64,000 nt of DNA from Cryptomeria japonica (lineage: Eukaryota; Streptophyta; Pinopsida; Cupressales; Cupressaceae): assembly GCF_030272615.1 (NCBI RefSeq), contig NC_081410.1, positions 147,492,849 to 147,556,848 on the forward strand. Reading direction: 5' to 3'. The notes beneath the pieces were generated by a model. It was not told the origin of the DNA, did not search any database, and was given only the letters and a program-made list of their open reading frames with translations. Shown one piece after another: positions 11,593 to 22,483 of this stretch. A program made the position numbers and the translations under genes. How positions within the stretch are numbered: position 1 is the stretch's first letter; the number at the start of each line of letters is the position of its first letter.

Positions 11593-13434
11593 GGTCATAT
11601 GACACTACATGCATATGCAAGCTAAAGTACAAAAATGTAAACATTCATGAAAAAATATAATCCATAAGGTGTCAAATGAAGCCCCTAGCGGTATTTGCAG
11701 TACATTGTTAGGAACCGCATCCTACAAAACCACATTGTTAGATAAAATCACAAAATCACCTAAATGCTTACTAAGGAAACAAAGAAATTTGTGAGTAGTT
11801 GTATGCTCCCCCCCGCGCCCCCCCACGCCCGCCGCCCATGTTTTGACTTGTTAATTAGTGAGTTGAAATAGGGTATCATGTTTACCGCATTGAATTGTGA
11901 AGGAAAATCGTTGACAAATGCTCACAACAAGGTTTGATACAAGATCAGAACTAATGGAGAATCATTTGATAAGAAAGAGATCTAAATCACGATTCTAACA
12001 CAATCAAGCGTGCAAGAATCAAAGCTCTCTAACACAAGATGCAAAAGATTAAGTGCAAAATGCAGAATTTAGTGTTTGGAAAAGAATTACCTTTTAAATT
12101 GTGAATAGGAGGAAGATATCATTATTCAAAGACATCAACCTTTGAGAATAAAGGGGATCTTTGATAAAAATAACATCTTTAAAGAGAAAGAAAAGAAGAA
12201 TACACACCTTCTCCAATATTTAGAAAAGAGTGGATTCTTCGAGAAGGATTACACACTTTCACTAAGGATATATTGTTCATTAAAGATGTATTATTTCAAA
12301 CAAAGAATATGTCCTAAAAAAGGAACACACGTATTCTATGCAAGGAATGACATTAAATGAAAAATACACCTCAATGAAGGAAGATGAATCATTGGAGAAA
12401 AGAACGAAAGATTGAAATATCATTCTCGCCCCCCAATTATAGAGGCAAGGGCACAAAAGAGAGATCATTTATAAAAGAAACACTCTTTTAAAAGAAGGGA
12501 AGAGATCCTCATCAGGGATATGCAAGTCCACAACATAGGAGGATTCATTATAAAAGATGCCACTCAATGAAGGAAATAATTTGATGAATGATTATAAACT
12601 TCCACACCAAGGAAGAGGTCCCAATTAAGGATATGTATTGAAGATCCTCGTTAGGGATACTTGTTCCAATATGAGAGAGGGAATTCCCATTAGGAATATA
12701 TACCTCTAAAATCAATAAGAGATCCTTATAGAAGACGCCACTTCACAAAATGAAAAGTTTAATCTTAAGAAGAGGATATGTTTGAAATGATTCTTGCCCC
12801 CATACATAGAGACAAGGGATGGGAAAAAATAGGCTATTATGTTGCTTCCAAAGTATGATTGCACATGAAATTGTACTATCATTAATTACAATGAGCCCCA
12901 AATAGGTAAGCTACCAATGTCACATAGTAAAGAGCAACATAATAGCCATTAATGTTATTGAATTGTATGATAGATTGGACAAAGAATTTGAGTATGACAT
13001 GTTAAATACTTTACAATCAATGAAAGCAAAAACACATATAATATGATGAGTGTTGAAATGTCTTGATCAAGCAAGTAGTCTCTGGTAGGAGAATAGGCCA
13101 CTAAGTCGGGTTTCTCATGCACACAAATTTTCTCATACATAAAAGAAACCTTAGGAGAGGGACAACTATAGTCCATTAGGGCCTCGTTATAAGAGAGGAT
13201 ATTTGAATTAATAGAAGATAAAGCCTCATAAGTGGGATTGTCAATCTCTCAGGGAGATTCATAAAGAGACTTGTCAATCACCATAATTTCCTTGTGAGTG
13301 GGATGAGTGTTGAGAGATGTAGAGGATGATCTAATTGAGGTGAAGTCATTCTCACTACTAAATATAGTATTCACATTGAGAGATATTCTTTTAGATGCTT
13401 TGGTGGGATTTGAAGGATTATATCCAAGTCCAAA
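11593..13434 (-). other. Element C 3' internal region, no intact coding
   Basis: Contains a C-rich tract at 11811-11840 and, at about 12490-12740, degenerate short repeats built on (G)ATCCTC-TTAGGGATAT-like phrases. Minus-strand reading of 12955-13200 gives a charged linker-like peptide that may continue the protease/G-patch polyprotein, but no RT or integrase motif is seen. Confidence 0.5.
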
Positions 13435-13680
13435 TTATGTTTTACGTGTGTTATTTTCTAAAGGAACTTTAATTCCCCGCTCATTTGCACCACAACCATT
13501 GCCATTATATCCACTCTTAGCTAAAACGTGAAAACTTGGACCATAAAGGGATGCCAAATTTGAGAGAGATGGTGGGGCCTCATAGGTCTCAATACCATAA
13601 TTAGATGAATTAGAAGAAGATTTTGAAGGATTGTTTGAATTAGAAGCGGCCACAAAATTGTTACTTGGTTGTTTAAACAA
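13435..13680 (-). pseudogene. Element C G-patch-like segment
   Basis: The minus-strand peptide contains YGPSFHVLAKSGYNGNGCG followed by ANERGI, which resembles the glycine-rich G-patch fold (aromatic/hydrophobic start, then GY-G-G-G--GI spacing). G-patch domains bind nucleic acids or helicases and follow the protease in some retroviruses. Here the segment lies directly downstream of the element C protease, the same order as in element G at 28182-28664. It is bounded by stops, so it is part of a broken polyprotein rather than a gene. Confidence 0.55.
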
Positions 13681-13828
13681 AGTGGGTTGCTTTTAAAATT
13701 CATCCATGTCTTTCTCCTTTTTAATCTTAGGATCTTTTGGGGGGATTTTATATTCTTCTATAAAGGTAGCACTTGTTCAGGTGAAAAAGTATCTTTAAGA
13801 GGAGATGGTGATTCAATGTGAGTGGAAT

Positions 13829-14469
13829 CTAAGAATTAGGAGTACTCGAAGAAGTAGGAGTGCTTGAAGATGTAGGAGTATTTTCAAAAGAATTAGAAGT
13901 AGTTGAATAAGAAGATGAGGTTTGCAACGAAGCTTGTAAATTGGTATCAGCAAACAAATTATACATCTTATTGTTGTGGATGAACTTAAGTTGCCTATGC
14001 AAAGTGGAAGGGATAACTTGCATACAATGAAGCCAAGGCCATCCTAATAGAAGATTGTAGGTAAGCTTATCGGGCATGACATGAATAGGTGTAGGTAAAA
14101 TAATAGGTCCCACCTTAATAGGGAAGGTTATAGTACCTAAAGAAGACCTAGAAATATTATCAAATCCACAAATAGTAAAAAAATATGATTTAATAAGAGA
14201 TGTATCCACTTGATCTTATGTAATAGACTAATGCTACAAACATTAAGGTCAAACCCATTGTCAACAAGGGTTCTTCTTATAGCATTATCATCAATAAGGA
14301 AAACAATCATAAGAGGGTCATATTTATGTTGAATCTCATGGGACAACAACTCATCTTGTGTGAATGTGATTTGAGCTTTAGATTCATTCACATGATCAAT
14401 CAAAGAAGCCATGTTATTAGGTGTCACTGCTGGCAGGACATCTAAGTTCTTTAAAGTATATTGTAACAT
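13829..14469 (-). pseudogene. Element C retropepsin (aspartic protease) region
   Basis: Two overlapping minus-strand frames together cover a Gypsy-type protease. The first holds ITFTQDELLSHEIQHKYDP, the catalytic-strand region RRTLVDNGFDLNVCSISLL (active site in the DNG form rather than the usual D[TS/G]G) and ends near 14137. The second holds LGTITFPIKVGP and the flap/C-terminal block LTYNLLLGWPWLHCMQ with VIPSTLHRQLKF, a close fit to the family pattern YN-LLGRPWLH--AVPSTLHQ-LKF. A frameshift near 14150-14200 separates the halves. The residues preceding it resemble the end of Tat-type gag. Not functional as it stands. Confidence 0.75.
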
Positions 14470-14495
14470 TCCATGATATGTGGATAAAGTTTGAA

Positions 14496-15661
14496 TTAAA
14501 TCTCAAAGAGATATCTTGACAACTGTAGCTTTAAGTTGTTCGATGAGATCATACTCCTTACCAAGAGTTTGTGAGATATGAGGTGTTGGTGGAAGAATAG
14601 GTTGAGAAGCAGGAAGTGAATAAGGGATAAACTAAGGAGGATTAGATTGCCTATTATTTTGTTTATTATATGTATGGACAATTGAATTGTAACTCTCTCG
14701 GGTTACAATTTGTTCAGCATACCCATAAGGACTCTTAGTGGGATATCCTCCTTGCATAGTAATAATTGGTTTGTTAGGAGTGCAAAAGGCATCAGTACTA
14801 TAACCACCTTGAACCACAAATAGAGGCTTGCTAAGAGGTTAAGAATTTGGAGAAGGACTAGCATCTTGAACCATAAAGAGGGGCTCATGAGGTGTTTCAT
14901 TAACATGTATCATATTGATCGAATATAGTTTGGGAACTTGTGAGGAAGGTCTAGTAGAGTTGAAAACATTAGGTGGTTCATAAAGAGGATTATCAACCTT
15001 AAACATTTCTTCATTAGTATGATTTTATTTAGATTGAATGAATAGGATCGATGTTAGGAGATGGATTACCACCAGTCATTAATGTTTCATCCCTAGAAGG
15101 GAGAGTATTGAAAGAGGGTGTAGTGTTAGTAGGAAAGATAGGCATCATATCATCCTCTATCACCAAAGGATCTACATTGGAGAGGTACTCTTTAAGAGAA
15201 GGATCAACATCAATATTCAAAGCTTCATCCTTGGGAGGGAGATCTTTGAAAGAAATATTAACAGTCTCTTCTTGAACTGGGGTATCCTCACGAGTAGAAC
15301 CAAGTTGGGGAGACGGAGATGCTTCGTCTTTAGAGGAAAAATGAATGAAATGAATAGAAGATGAGGTGTTATTAAGGAAATTGTCAATCATATCACCCTC
15401 TAATATCATAATATTATTTTCTTTGACCAAGGTACTCTCATAGGGGAGAGACAAAACAAGAGAATAATCAACACCATCATCTAATGGTTTATCCCATATA
15501 GGGAGATCATTAAGAGAAGTGTTAGAAATATCTCCTTGCACTGTGGTGTCCTCGTGGGAAGAGAAAATTTTGGGAGAGAGAATAACGTTATCTAATACTG
15601 TTTCATCTTTAGAAGGGAGAGCATCAATACATGTGTTAATGAAATCATCTTCTTTCTTCAA
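14496..15661 (-). pseudogene. Element C acidic gag/linker polyprotein segment with internal peptide repeat
   Basis: The longest frame (15029-15661, 210 codons) is rich in D, E, S, P and N and shows an internal repeat of roughly 85-90 residues. LPSKDET, FSSKDEA and LPSRDET recur, each followed by similar -VQGDISNTSLNDLP / -VQEETVNISFKDLP blocks. Downstream (14496-14910) further short frames give MVQGGY- and TMQGGY-type repeats and a phrase LIEQLKATVVKISL that resembles the end of Tat-lineage gag just before the protease. No CCHC knuckle is visible. I infer a repetitive spacer of a decayed gag-protease polyprotein. Confidence 0.5.
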
Positions 15662-16034
15662 AATATACTTAGTCTAGGATCTTTAGGAGAGGGATGGAGA
15701 GTCGTAAGAAGGTCTAAGAAACTATCTTGATGCAAATACAAGTTGGTCGAAGGCCGACATATCACCCTAGAATTGACAACATGGAATGGAATTCAGGACA
15801 GCACCCGAAAAAAAAAAATGGCATAAAAATAATTGAAAATATCCTTTTTTTTTAACAAAATGTAATGAAAGAAACAGTGCAAGAAAAGAAAGTGAACCAA
15901 ATGTCTAAGAAATGAAGCAGTTATATGATTAACTAAGTGCAAACATAAAAGTGCATGAGCTATATGTTTAAGAAATGAACATACAATGCATATAATGATA
16001 TTATTTGAGATTTTTATGTTTTTGATAGAATAGA

Positions 16035-16078
16035 TGTTGGAATCAAGGAACACTGAGAGGGTGGGGGGAGGGGGGTGA
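16035..16078 (-). repeat. Element A 3' LTR stub
   Basis: Matches the outermost 44 bases of the element A 5' LTR (TGTTGGAATCAAGGAACACT, then a G-rich run), after which the similarity stops and ORF2-like sequence begins. The remaining roughly 1.1 kb of this LTR is missing, with the breakpoint in or beside the G-run. Confidence 0.65.
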
Positions 16079-16099
16079 AAAGATCTGAGGGTTCACTGG

Positions 16100-16731
16100 C
16101 GGCCTGAGCATCCTGAGCATCCTGAGAGACATTGAGCAATTTGTCTAACTTTGGAGTGACATGACTTTGAAGTTCACCAACTCTACAAAAAATCTTCTCC
16201 TTGTCATAGCTTAACCACTTGATTTTTTCAAGTAGAGATCACTTGATCTTTATGACTGGCCACAGAGACTGGCAAAGGATCAAATGACTGAGATATACCG
16301 GGTAACTATTTTTCATGCTCCTTGGACTGCTTCTCAATATCCTTAGTGAACTTTTACAATGATAGACATGATTTATAAATGTTACCACCCTCGGACAATG
16401 CATCTTGAATGCTCTTAATACAAGTATCTAATGTAACTCTACCATCGACAATCATTCTTTTCAATGCCCTGAGCCTCTTAACATTAAATTCACTGTGGAC
16501 CTTCACCTCAGCGGACTTCTCCAGTGACTCAAAATGAGCACTCACCAAATTGATCAAACTTTTCAATTGGTCGGAAGGGGAATCAGATGTATCATTTTGA
16601 AATGCAGGATTTATTTTCTACAGGATACCAGATGCAAGACTAACAAGCTCACTGTCTTCTATGTGAGACTTTAAGATTTTCTCTCTAGCCTTAGCTTGAG
16701 CAAGTGATTCTAGCTTTAGCTTCTAAATGGG

Positions 16732-16775
<44 letters not shown>

Positions 16776-17491
16776 CAAGTTAATTGGTCATTGGGACAAT
16801 GTCGGATCATAAAAAATGTGTCTGTCCTTCTAAAGAAACTCCTTGACATCCTCAACAGTGTCTATTGCTTTGGAAGTAGGTTCTTCCTTAACCTAAACCT
16901 TCTTCTCTTCTTATATCTTTTCTGCATCATCCTTAACTAGGACTGCATCCTTCTATGTTGTCTCAGTAATGTCAACCAGAGGATTATGAGATTCCTCCAC
17001 TGCATCCACATGCATCAATTCGTCATCTATCTTTTTCTCTCCTTCTTCACCCTTATCCATAACATCTTCCTTTTTAGCCTATTTTGAAATAGGGGAAGCA
17101 TCTATAACAACTTGTTCACCTTGCGAATTCACTGCTTGCAATACCGAAACAGAAGGAGTATCTACCTTAACCTGTTCACCTTGAGATGGCATACCCTGAG
17201 TTTTCGGGATAGATGACTTAGCAATATCATCATGAGTTTTCTCAAGAACAACCTCGGATTGGTTTTTGAGAAAGACTTTCCTCAAGATTGTCTCAATGTC
17301 TTTCATGACTTCCTCAGTTTGCCCAATCATAAGCTTATTAACCCTCTTTTTGCTTCAAATTTCGTTTTTAGCTTCTTTGAGAATTTTATTAATTTCTTCC
17401 TTCAATATTACCAAACATATATTAACCAGGATAAGCTCCCTTAGTCTTTCATCCTTAGCTTGAGCACCTAATCTCCTCATTCCCAAGACAT
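16100..17491 (-). pseudogene. Element A ORF2, C-terminal part
   Basis: Minus-strand reading gives MIGQTEEVMKDIETILRKVF, a charged linker (PSQGEQVKVDTPSVSV), an acidic E/D/K-rich stretch, and then FESLEKSAEVKVHSEFNVKR and SIQDALSEGGNIYKSC. The last part aligns with the C-terminal coiled-coil region of element B ORF2 (LERFTLAKKAAFDQI... GINIYTVFCNIE at about 61495-61635). Several stops and a 44-bp TA/GA microsatellite (16732-16775) interrupt it. It joins the N-terminal part at 35745-37532 once element G and one copy of its target duplication are ignored. Function unknown. Confidence 0.65.
16732..16775. repeat. (TA)n(GA)n microsatellite inside element A ORF2
   Basis: About 13 TA units followed by about 9 GA units, interrupting the ORF2 relic. 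Confidence 0.85.
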
Positions 17492-17496
17492 CATAT
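17492..17496. repeat. Left target-site duplication of element G (CATAT)
   Basis: CATAT directly precedes the LTR terminus TGTGTGCGGG. The identical CATAT follows the other end at 35745-35749. Confidence 0.9.
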
Positions 17497-18964
17497 TGTG
17501 TGCGGGAAAAGCGGGTCGATAGAACTCAAAATGTGAAAAACGGAGCTCTAGGGAGCCTTGCTCACACACCCACAAGACTTCTTGGTGAAATCTATGGAGT
17601 CATGAAGTATGGCTCAGCTTCCCAAGGATGGTTCCATGGTTCTCTATCTCACAAGGTCCCTCAAACCAATGTTTTTGCTCTCAGATCACTGAGCAAAATG
17701 GTTTACGGATGACAAATGCAAGAACGAGGGATGCTTTTGTTAATTTTAAGATGAAATGCATCCCAAGCTTTGCATGATTCTATAAATGCATTAAACTAGT
17801 TATAAGATGACAAGATTAGTAAACAAGACTATCCTAGCATGCTATATTAGTCTATGATTAAGCTAAATGATGAGGAACATACTCTAAACATGCATATTTA
17901 GATTAATTCCTATTTAAAAGAGAGGCTAAATGATGAGCATAAATGATATATGAAAGCTTGAATGGATTTTAGTATAAGTGTGATGCTAAAGACTTGGATT
18001 CTTTAAAATGGAGGAATGAGAGCTCTATTTATAGCAAAAATAGGGCAATGGATGGTCAGGATTGAAATATTTAATCAAGGGTTGAGTTTGAAAGTTGGGA
18101 ATCCATGTTTGCAATTGGCACCAATGAAATGGTGACAATTGTCAACATAAGGTTGGTTGAGAGGAGATGTAAGAAGCATTAAATGCTTGAGAAGACCTCA
18201 TGGTTACCCTAGGGGTTAAGGGTTAAGGTTAAGTTAAGATTATCCATTGGATAAAGCTTTTATCCAAAGGATAAATTCTTGTGCAAAGGATTAAGGATAA
18301 CCATGGTCAAAGCAATAAATGCTTGATGAGACCCTTAGGTTACATGGAGGTTGAGTTTAGGGAAATTCTTTAACCATGCTAGAGGGTTGAGTTAATCATT
18401 AATGGTTATGAAGACTTTGGGGACAAATTTGGAAGAGTCCTTCCAAATTTGGGGGTATTCAACAAGTTAGCTTGTTGAATGGATAAAGACTTTAATGCCT
18501 TTAGAAGACTTTACTCCAAATTTGAGAAGTGACCTCCTCAAATTTAGGGAAAAGGGATAATGGATGGGTTTGGGTTAATTAATTAGGATTAGATGGATTC
18601 TAGAAGAAATTAGGAAGAGAGTTAGGATGCAAGTGGGAGGTGTAGGATTTTGCAAGCGGATGAAGGGATAATGGGTTTTAATTGAACTTAATTCAATTTG
18701 GTTGCAATTAAATAAATTAGATTTATTTGATTTAGGATGACTACTTTAATTAAATTTGAATTTAATTAAAAAGTGGATAGGGGCTTTAATTGAATAAAAT
18801 GAATTTATTCTATTAAATGGTAAAAGAGGTATAGTGAATTTAATTGAGTAATTTACTTAATTAAATAGAGGAATACAAGTAATTTAATTAAATTGGATTT
18901 AATTAAATAGAGAAATGAACATAAAATATTCATTTAGGAATATGGTCATTTTTATACGTCTACA
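17497..18964 (-). repeat. Element G 3' LTR
   Basis: Aligns end to end with 34279-35744. Termini in element orientation are TGTAGACG and CGCACACA. It contains the same internal TATA (CTATAAATAG on the minus strand at 18025-18034). Confidence 0.93.
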
Positions 18965-18980
18965 TTTTGCCCCTCTTTGA
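18965..18980 (-). other. Element G polypurine tract
   Basis: The minus strand reads AAAGAGGGGCAAAA directly against the 3' LTR start TGTAGACG. Confidence 0.8.
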
Positions 18981-19291
18981 AGTGACGTGTGTGCACATGT
19001 TATTTCAAAGAAAATGATGTGTCATTGCAATTTTATGATCAATGTTGTTTTGATGGATTTTCATGTTGTGCCCCAGATTTGATGTGTGATGGTGATAATG
19101 CCCCCTCGGGAGATGACTCAAAATTTTTGGAAATTTTGATTTGATTTGATAATTGCGTTTGCGGTGCAAAATTTTGGCTAAGTGGAATGTTTAATTTGAT
19201 TCATCTCCCGATAATTGATGTGTGCGAGGGTATGAGGGAGACCGCGAGCAAATGTCATGCTCATTTCTCTAACCCTAATCTTATTTTACCC

Positions 19292-19299
19292 TATAAAAG
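19292..19299 (+). promoter_or_regulatory. TATA box of the antisense PMD gene in element G
   Basis: CCCTATAAAAGGG is a strong plant TATA box lying 328 bases inside the 3' LTR and 81 bases ahead of the exon-1 ATG, with an AACCCTA box about 20 bases upstream. Position and strand fit initiation near 19322 and a leader of about 50 bases. Confidence 0.65.
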
Positions 19300-19372
19300 G
19301 GAAAAAGTGCATTGTTTTGTCTCATTTGTGCTTGTTGACTTTGGAGAAAGAGACTTTTGGAGAGAAGACAAA

Positions 19373-19447
19373 ATGTCTTTTCCCTATTCTATGCATCGAT
19401 TCGAGCGCGTTCAGAGGTATCAGAGGCCTGCCACGTATGGACCACCA
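19373..19447 (+). CDS. Antisense PMD gene, exon 1
   Basis: A 25-codon exon starts MSFPYSMHRFERVQRYQ and ends TYGPP, directly followed by a consensus donor GTAAGT (19448). Its reading phase (0) joins exactly to the frame of the PMD exon at 20549, where TTTTGATAG|GAG forms an acceptor. An R/Y/Q-rich, unstructured N-terminus would precede the PMD. The evidence is gene structure only; there is no transcript evidence. Confidence 0.6.
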
Positions 19448-19533
19448 GTAAGTCCCCCTTTTGACCCCTTTTTGATTTTTAATTTGATCATTTTTAGTCA
19501 GTTTTTTATTTTTGAAATGCGGTTTTCATGTTT

Positions 19534-19968
19534 TAGCGTATAGGAGTCTTAGTTTAGCGCATACGAAAATTTTTGTAGCGCATAGGGTTGCAATTTAGGG
19601 TAGCGCATGAAATTTTTAGGTTAGCGCATGGCCTTAGGTTAGCGCATGATGGACATAGGGTAGCGCTTAGGGTCAAAAGGGTAATGCATCGGGTAAACCT
19701 AGCGCATAGGGTCCACAAGGGGTCGCATGGGCAGGGGGATGTAGCGTGTAGGTTAGACCTAGCACATAGAGTTAAATAGGTAGCGCAAGCATGGGATAGG
19801 TTAGCGCATGGGTCAGGTTTAGCACTTAGGGTAAATTGGTTGGCACATGGAGAAAAAAGGGTAGCGCGTAGAGTTAGTCTAGCGCATAGAGTAGATAGGA
19901 TAGCGCGTGGAGAAAACAAGGTAGCGCATAGAGTTAGTCTAGTGCATAGCCAAATTTAGTTAGTGCAT
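19534..19968 (+). repeat. TAGCGCAT octamer array with 18/21/21-bp spacing (60-bp higher-order unit)
   Basis: Exact TAGCGCAT occurs at 19555, 19576, 19601, 19622, 19640, 19700, 19802, 19880 and 19922. One- or two-mismatch forms fill the steps between: 19661, 19682, 19721, 19742, 19760, 19781, 19820, 19841, 19862, 19901, 19940, 19961. From 19622 onward the spacing repeats 18, 21, 21 without exception for 17 steps, a 60-bp unit of about six copies. All spacings are multiples of three, and the minus strand is open across most of the array (19554-19919), so a peptide repeat is possible, but position inside a predicted intron argues against coding on the plus strand. Confidence 0.9.
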
Positions 19969-20224
19969 GCAGTAGGTTTTACAAGATAGGATGATTTTTG
20001 AATGTAGAAAATTACATAGGATAAGATCAGTTTTTCTTGGGGAGGTGGGTTTTTGCCATTTGCTGTGTCGGCTGTCATGGTTTTGATTGTTTGTCTAATA
20101 TGAGAGTTGATATAACTTGGTTTGATTTGCAATTTTTTCAAGCTATTGAAGTAGATATTAATGTGTTTTTGTGATCGAAACTTGATTCGATTTGCATTGC
20201 TTCAAGTTAATATATGTGGAGCCT

Positions 20225-20440
20225 GATTTGTGTTACAAGCTGATATGAAGATGGAACTTGAGTTGTATTACAAGTTGATATGGGTTGGAAACTTGAGTTG
20301 TTTTACAAGCTGATATGGGTGGGAAACTTGAATTGTGTTACAAGTTTATGTGATGTGGAGACTTGAGTTGTTTTACAAGTTTTGATATGGTTTTTGGAAA
20401 CTTAAGTTGTGTTACAAGTTGATATGGAATGATATGATGT
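20225..20440 (+). repeat. 35-bp degenerate tandem repeat in the PMD-gene intron
   Basis: Units built on ACTTGAGTTGTTTTACAAG with a following GATATGG begin at 20256, 20291, 20326, 20361 and 20400 (spacing 35, 35, 35, 39), with decayed copies on either side. Confidence 0.8.
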
Positions 20441-20548
20441 GGAACTTGATTAGATTTGCAAATTGTTTCATGTTTTTTATGTGATTTTAATTTTGATATC
20501 TTTGTTTTGATGTGGAAACTGATATTGGACTTGTTTTTCTTTTGATAG

Positions 20549-22483
20549 GAGCAATTGGGAGTGGTTCAGTCGCGTGAGCGTTTCCCCAAACCATGGGCAT
20601 TGATACCACGCTTGGCACAGGCTGACATAGATGTTATTGAGAGATGTGGCTTGTCGTCTTTATTGGATATGCCTCGGTTCACTGTGAACCGGGGTTTACT
20701 TACAACGCTTGCTAAGAGATGGCATAGTGATACGAACACCTTCCACTTTGCCACTGGTGAGATGACAGTTACTACTGAGGACTGTTACAGGATATTGCGG
20801 ATTCCCGTAGCAGGTGCATTATTGCCGTATGAGCAGACCGAGGAGGGTGGGACAGAGGCATTGTGACACATATTTCATGATGAGACAGTGTGTGGGTATG
20901 AGATCCCCTGGCAGGAGTTCTTGGATATGGACTATGTGCCTCTTCCGTCCGTACTAGCAGGTTTCATAGGTGGATTCTTATGTCCCAACCGTAGGTCGAA
21001 GGGATTTTCTGTAGGTTGGGGATTGGTGCTTGAGGAGATGGTGACACAGGGCCGCAGGTTTGCATGGAGATCGGCCATGTTAGCTCACTTATATAGGGAT
21101 TTACATGAGGTTGTATATCTGGGTTACGACAGTTTGTTAGCTGGCGTGACACTCCTACAGGTATGGTGTTGGGAGCACATTCCAGCAGCGAGGCCACTGG
21201 TGGATAGACACAGGCCTACTGGGTGGGCATATGCATATGGTTACAGGGGGCTAGTTGTCCAGCGTAACCTGGGCAAACTTTCGCACTGGAGGAGGGTGTT
21301 GTATGATATCGATACGATCATCTGGCAACCATATACAGATTGTGAGGTCTGGGCCGAGGATGGGCTGGAGATGCCTTATGTTTTTATGAGTTGGTTTTTG
21401 ATAGGGCGAACACCCTTTGTGATTGAGAGATTCCAGGTTGGTAGGGTTTTGCGGCAGTATGGTCGGCAGTAGGGGATACCACAGGGGACCTGCTTGTATG
21501 TGTGCCGGAGACAAGATATACCGGATTAGGGCCCTACTATTGATAGTGGGGCGGCTGTAGAGGAGTTCTCCAGCTTAACGGGTCAGATACGAGACTATGC
21601 TCCCGAGATACTAGATGCGGGGATGACACATGAGTTCGCTGGTTTGTTTGCAGCTCGTGCCGTGGCCAGGATATCAGATCCCGAGGAGATGTAGTCTGCC
21701 TTTGATGATGACGAGGATGAGGTAGGGGGAGATGGTGATGAGGGAGATGATGGAGGTGGAGGAGGACGATGAGGGAGAGGATATCGAGGGAGGAGAGGAG
21801 ACAGAGGTAGAGATGGGGGAGTGCGGGTGGAGAGAGCAGTTCGACGAGCTGTGATGGACAGAGGGAGAGGAGGGTCGGTGATCGGAGCAGGGGAGGAGGG
21901 GAGAGTGGGAGAGGTGATAGCAGCGGTGGGAGGGACTGATGAGTGGAGACGACCAACGCAGAGGAGGAGGACTGATGAGTTACCTCCACCAGCACCAAGG
22001 ACAGGCAGAGGGATAGGGGTACCCCTTCACAGGTGCCCCTACGGGTTCGAATCCCAACACATGTGGAGGATGCCCAGATCAGGACCCTACAGTTGACAGT
22101 ACAATAGCTGCAAGCACAACTATTGACGCAACAACATCAAATTACCCAGCTGACCCTAGAGCGCGATACGGAGATAAAGCGGCGAGGTCGAGAGGAGGAG
22201 CTGGCAGGGAGCGACAACAGGTGGTCCCATGAGGGACATCATGAGAGAGCTATCCTTGAGAGTGAGGGAGGCAGAGTACTATCGATGCCATTATGAGGAT
22301 GCAGTGCCTAGGGAGCGTAGAGTGCAGAGCTTCACGCAATCGAGATCGAGTCAATCTCGAGAGACTGGGTCACAATCAGAGAGCAGAGGCATGACGGGGC
22401 CTTCGAGACAAGATCCTCCTGGAGATCCAGGAGTTGGGACATCAGCGACGAGACCATCCCCCTCAGGAGATAGTCATACTTGA
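20549..22483 (+). pseudogene. Antisense plant mobile domain (PMD, MAIN/MAIL1-like) protein, exon 2
   Basis: PMD proteins occur as plant nuclear genes (MAIN/MAIL1 type, linked to genome stability and silencing) and inside transposons. The N-terminal 300 codons fit the domain: GLSSLLDMPRFTVNRGLLTT, LAKRWHSDTNTFHFATGEMT followed by VTTEDCYRILRIPV, later LLQVWCWEHIPAARP and the aromatic block WQPYTDCEVW. After the domain come an acidic tract (DDDEDEVGGDGDEGDD, about 21703), an RG-rich basic stretch, a Q-rich coiled coil (about 22075-22160, readable in another frame) and an S/R-rich tail ending at 22483. The main frame is kept from start to end. Nonsense codons at 20864 (TGA), 21470, 21527 and 21692 (TAG) look like C-to-T decay, and two small indels flank the coiled coil. 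Its transcript would converge on the integrase end. Confidence 0.8.

Larger units (their letters stand above)
19448..20548 (+). other. Predicted intron of the antisense PMD gene
   Basis: GTAAGT donor, T-rich tract and TTTTGATAG acceptor, 1,101 bp. It contains two tandem arrays: the TAGCGCAT octamer array (19534-19968) and a 35-bp array (20225-20440). The coding frames on both sides are in phase without the intron. Confidence 0.6.

Noticed and set aside
17500-17712. 70-codon plus-strand frame starting MREKRVDRTQNVKNGAL
   Set aside because: It is at the LTR edge of element G and recurs in the other LTR only because the LTRs are repeats; antisense to the element.
21537-21998. Long minus-strand frame rich in P, L and S
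   Set aside because: Shadow of the acidic/RG-rich coding stretch of the PMD gene on the plus strand.
22043-22054. GGGTTCGAATCC, a perfect tRNA B-box-like string
   Set aside because: No tRNA cloverleaf or A box nearby; it sits in coding sequence of the PMD pseudogene near a frameshift.
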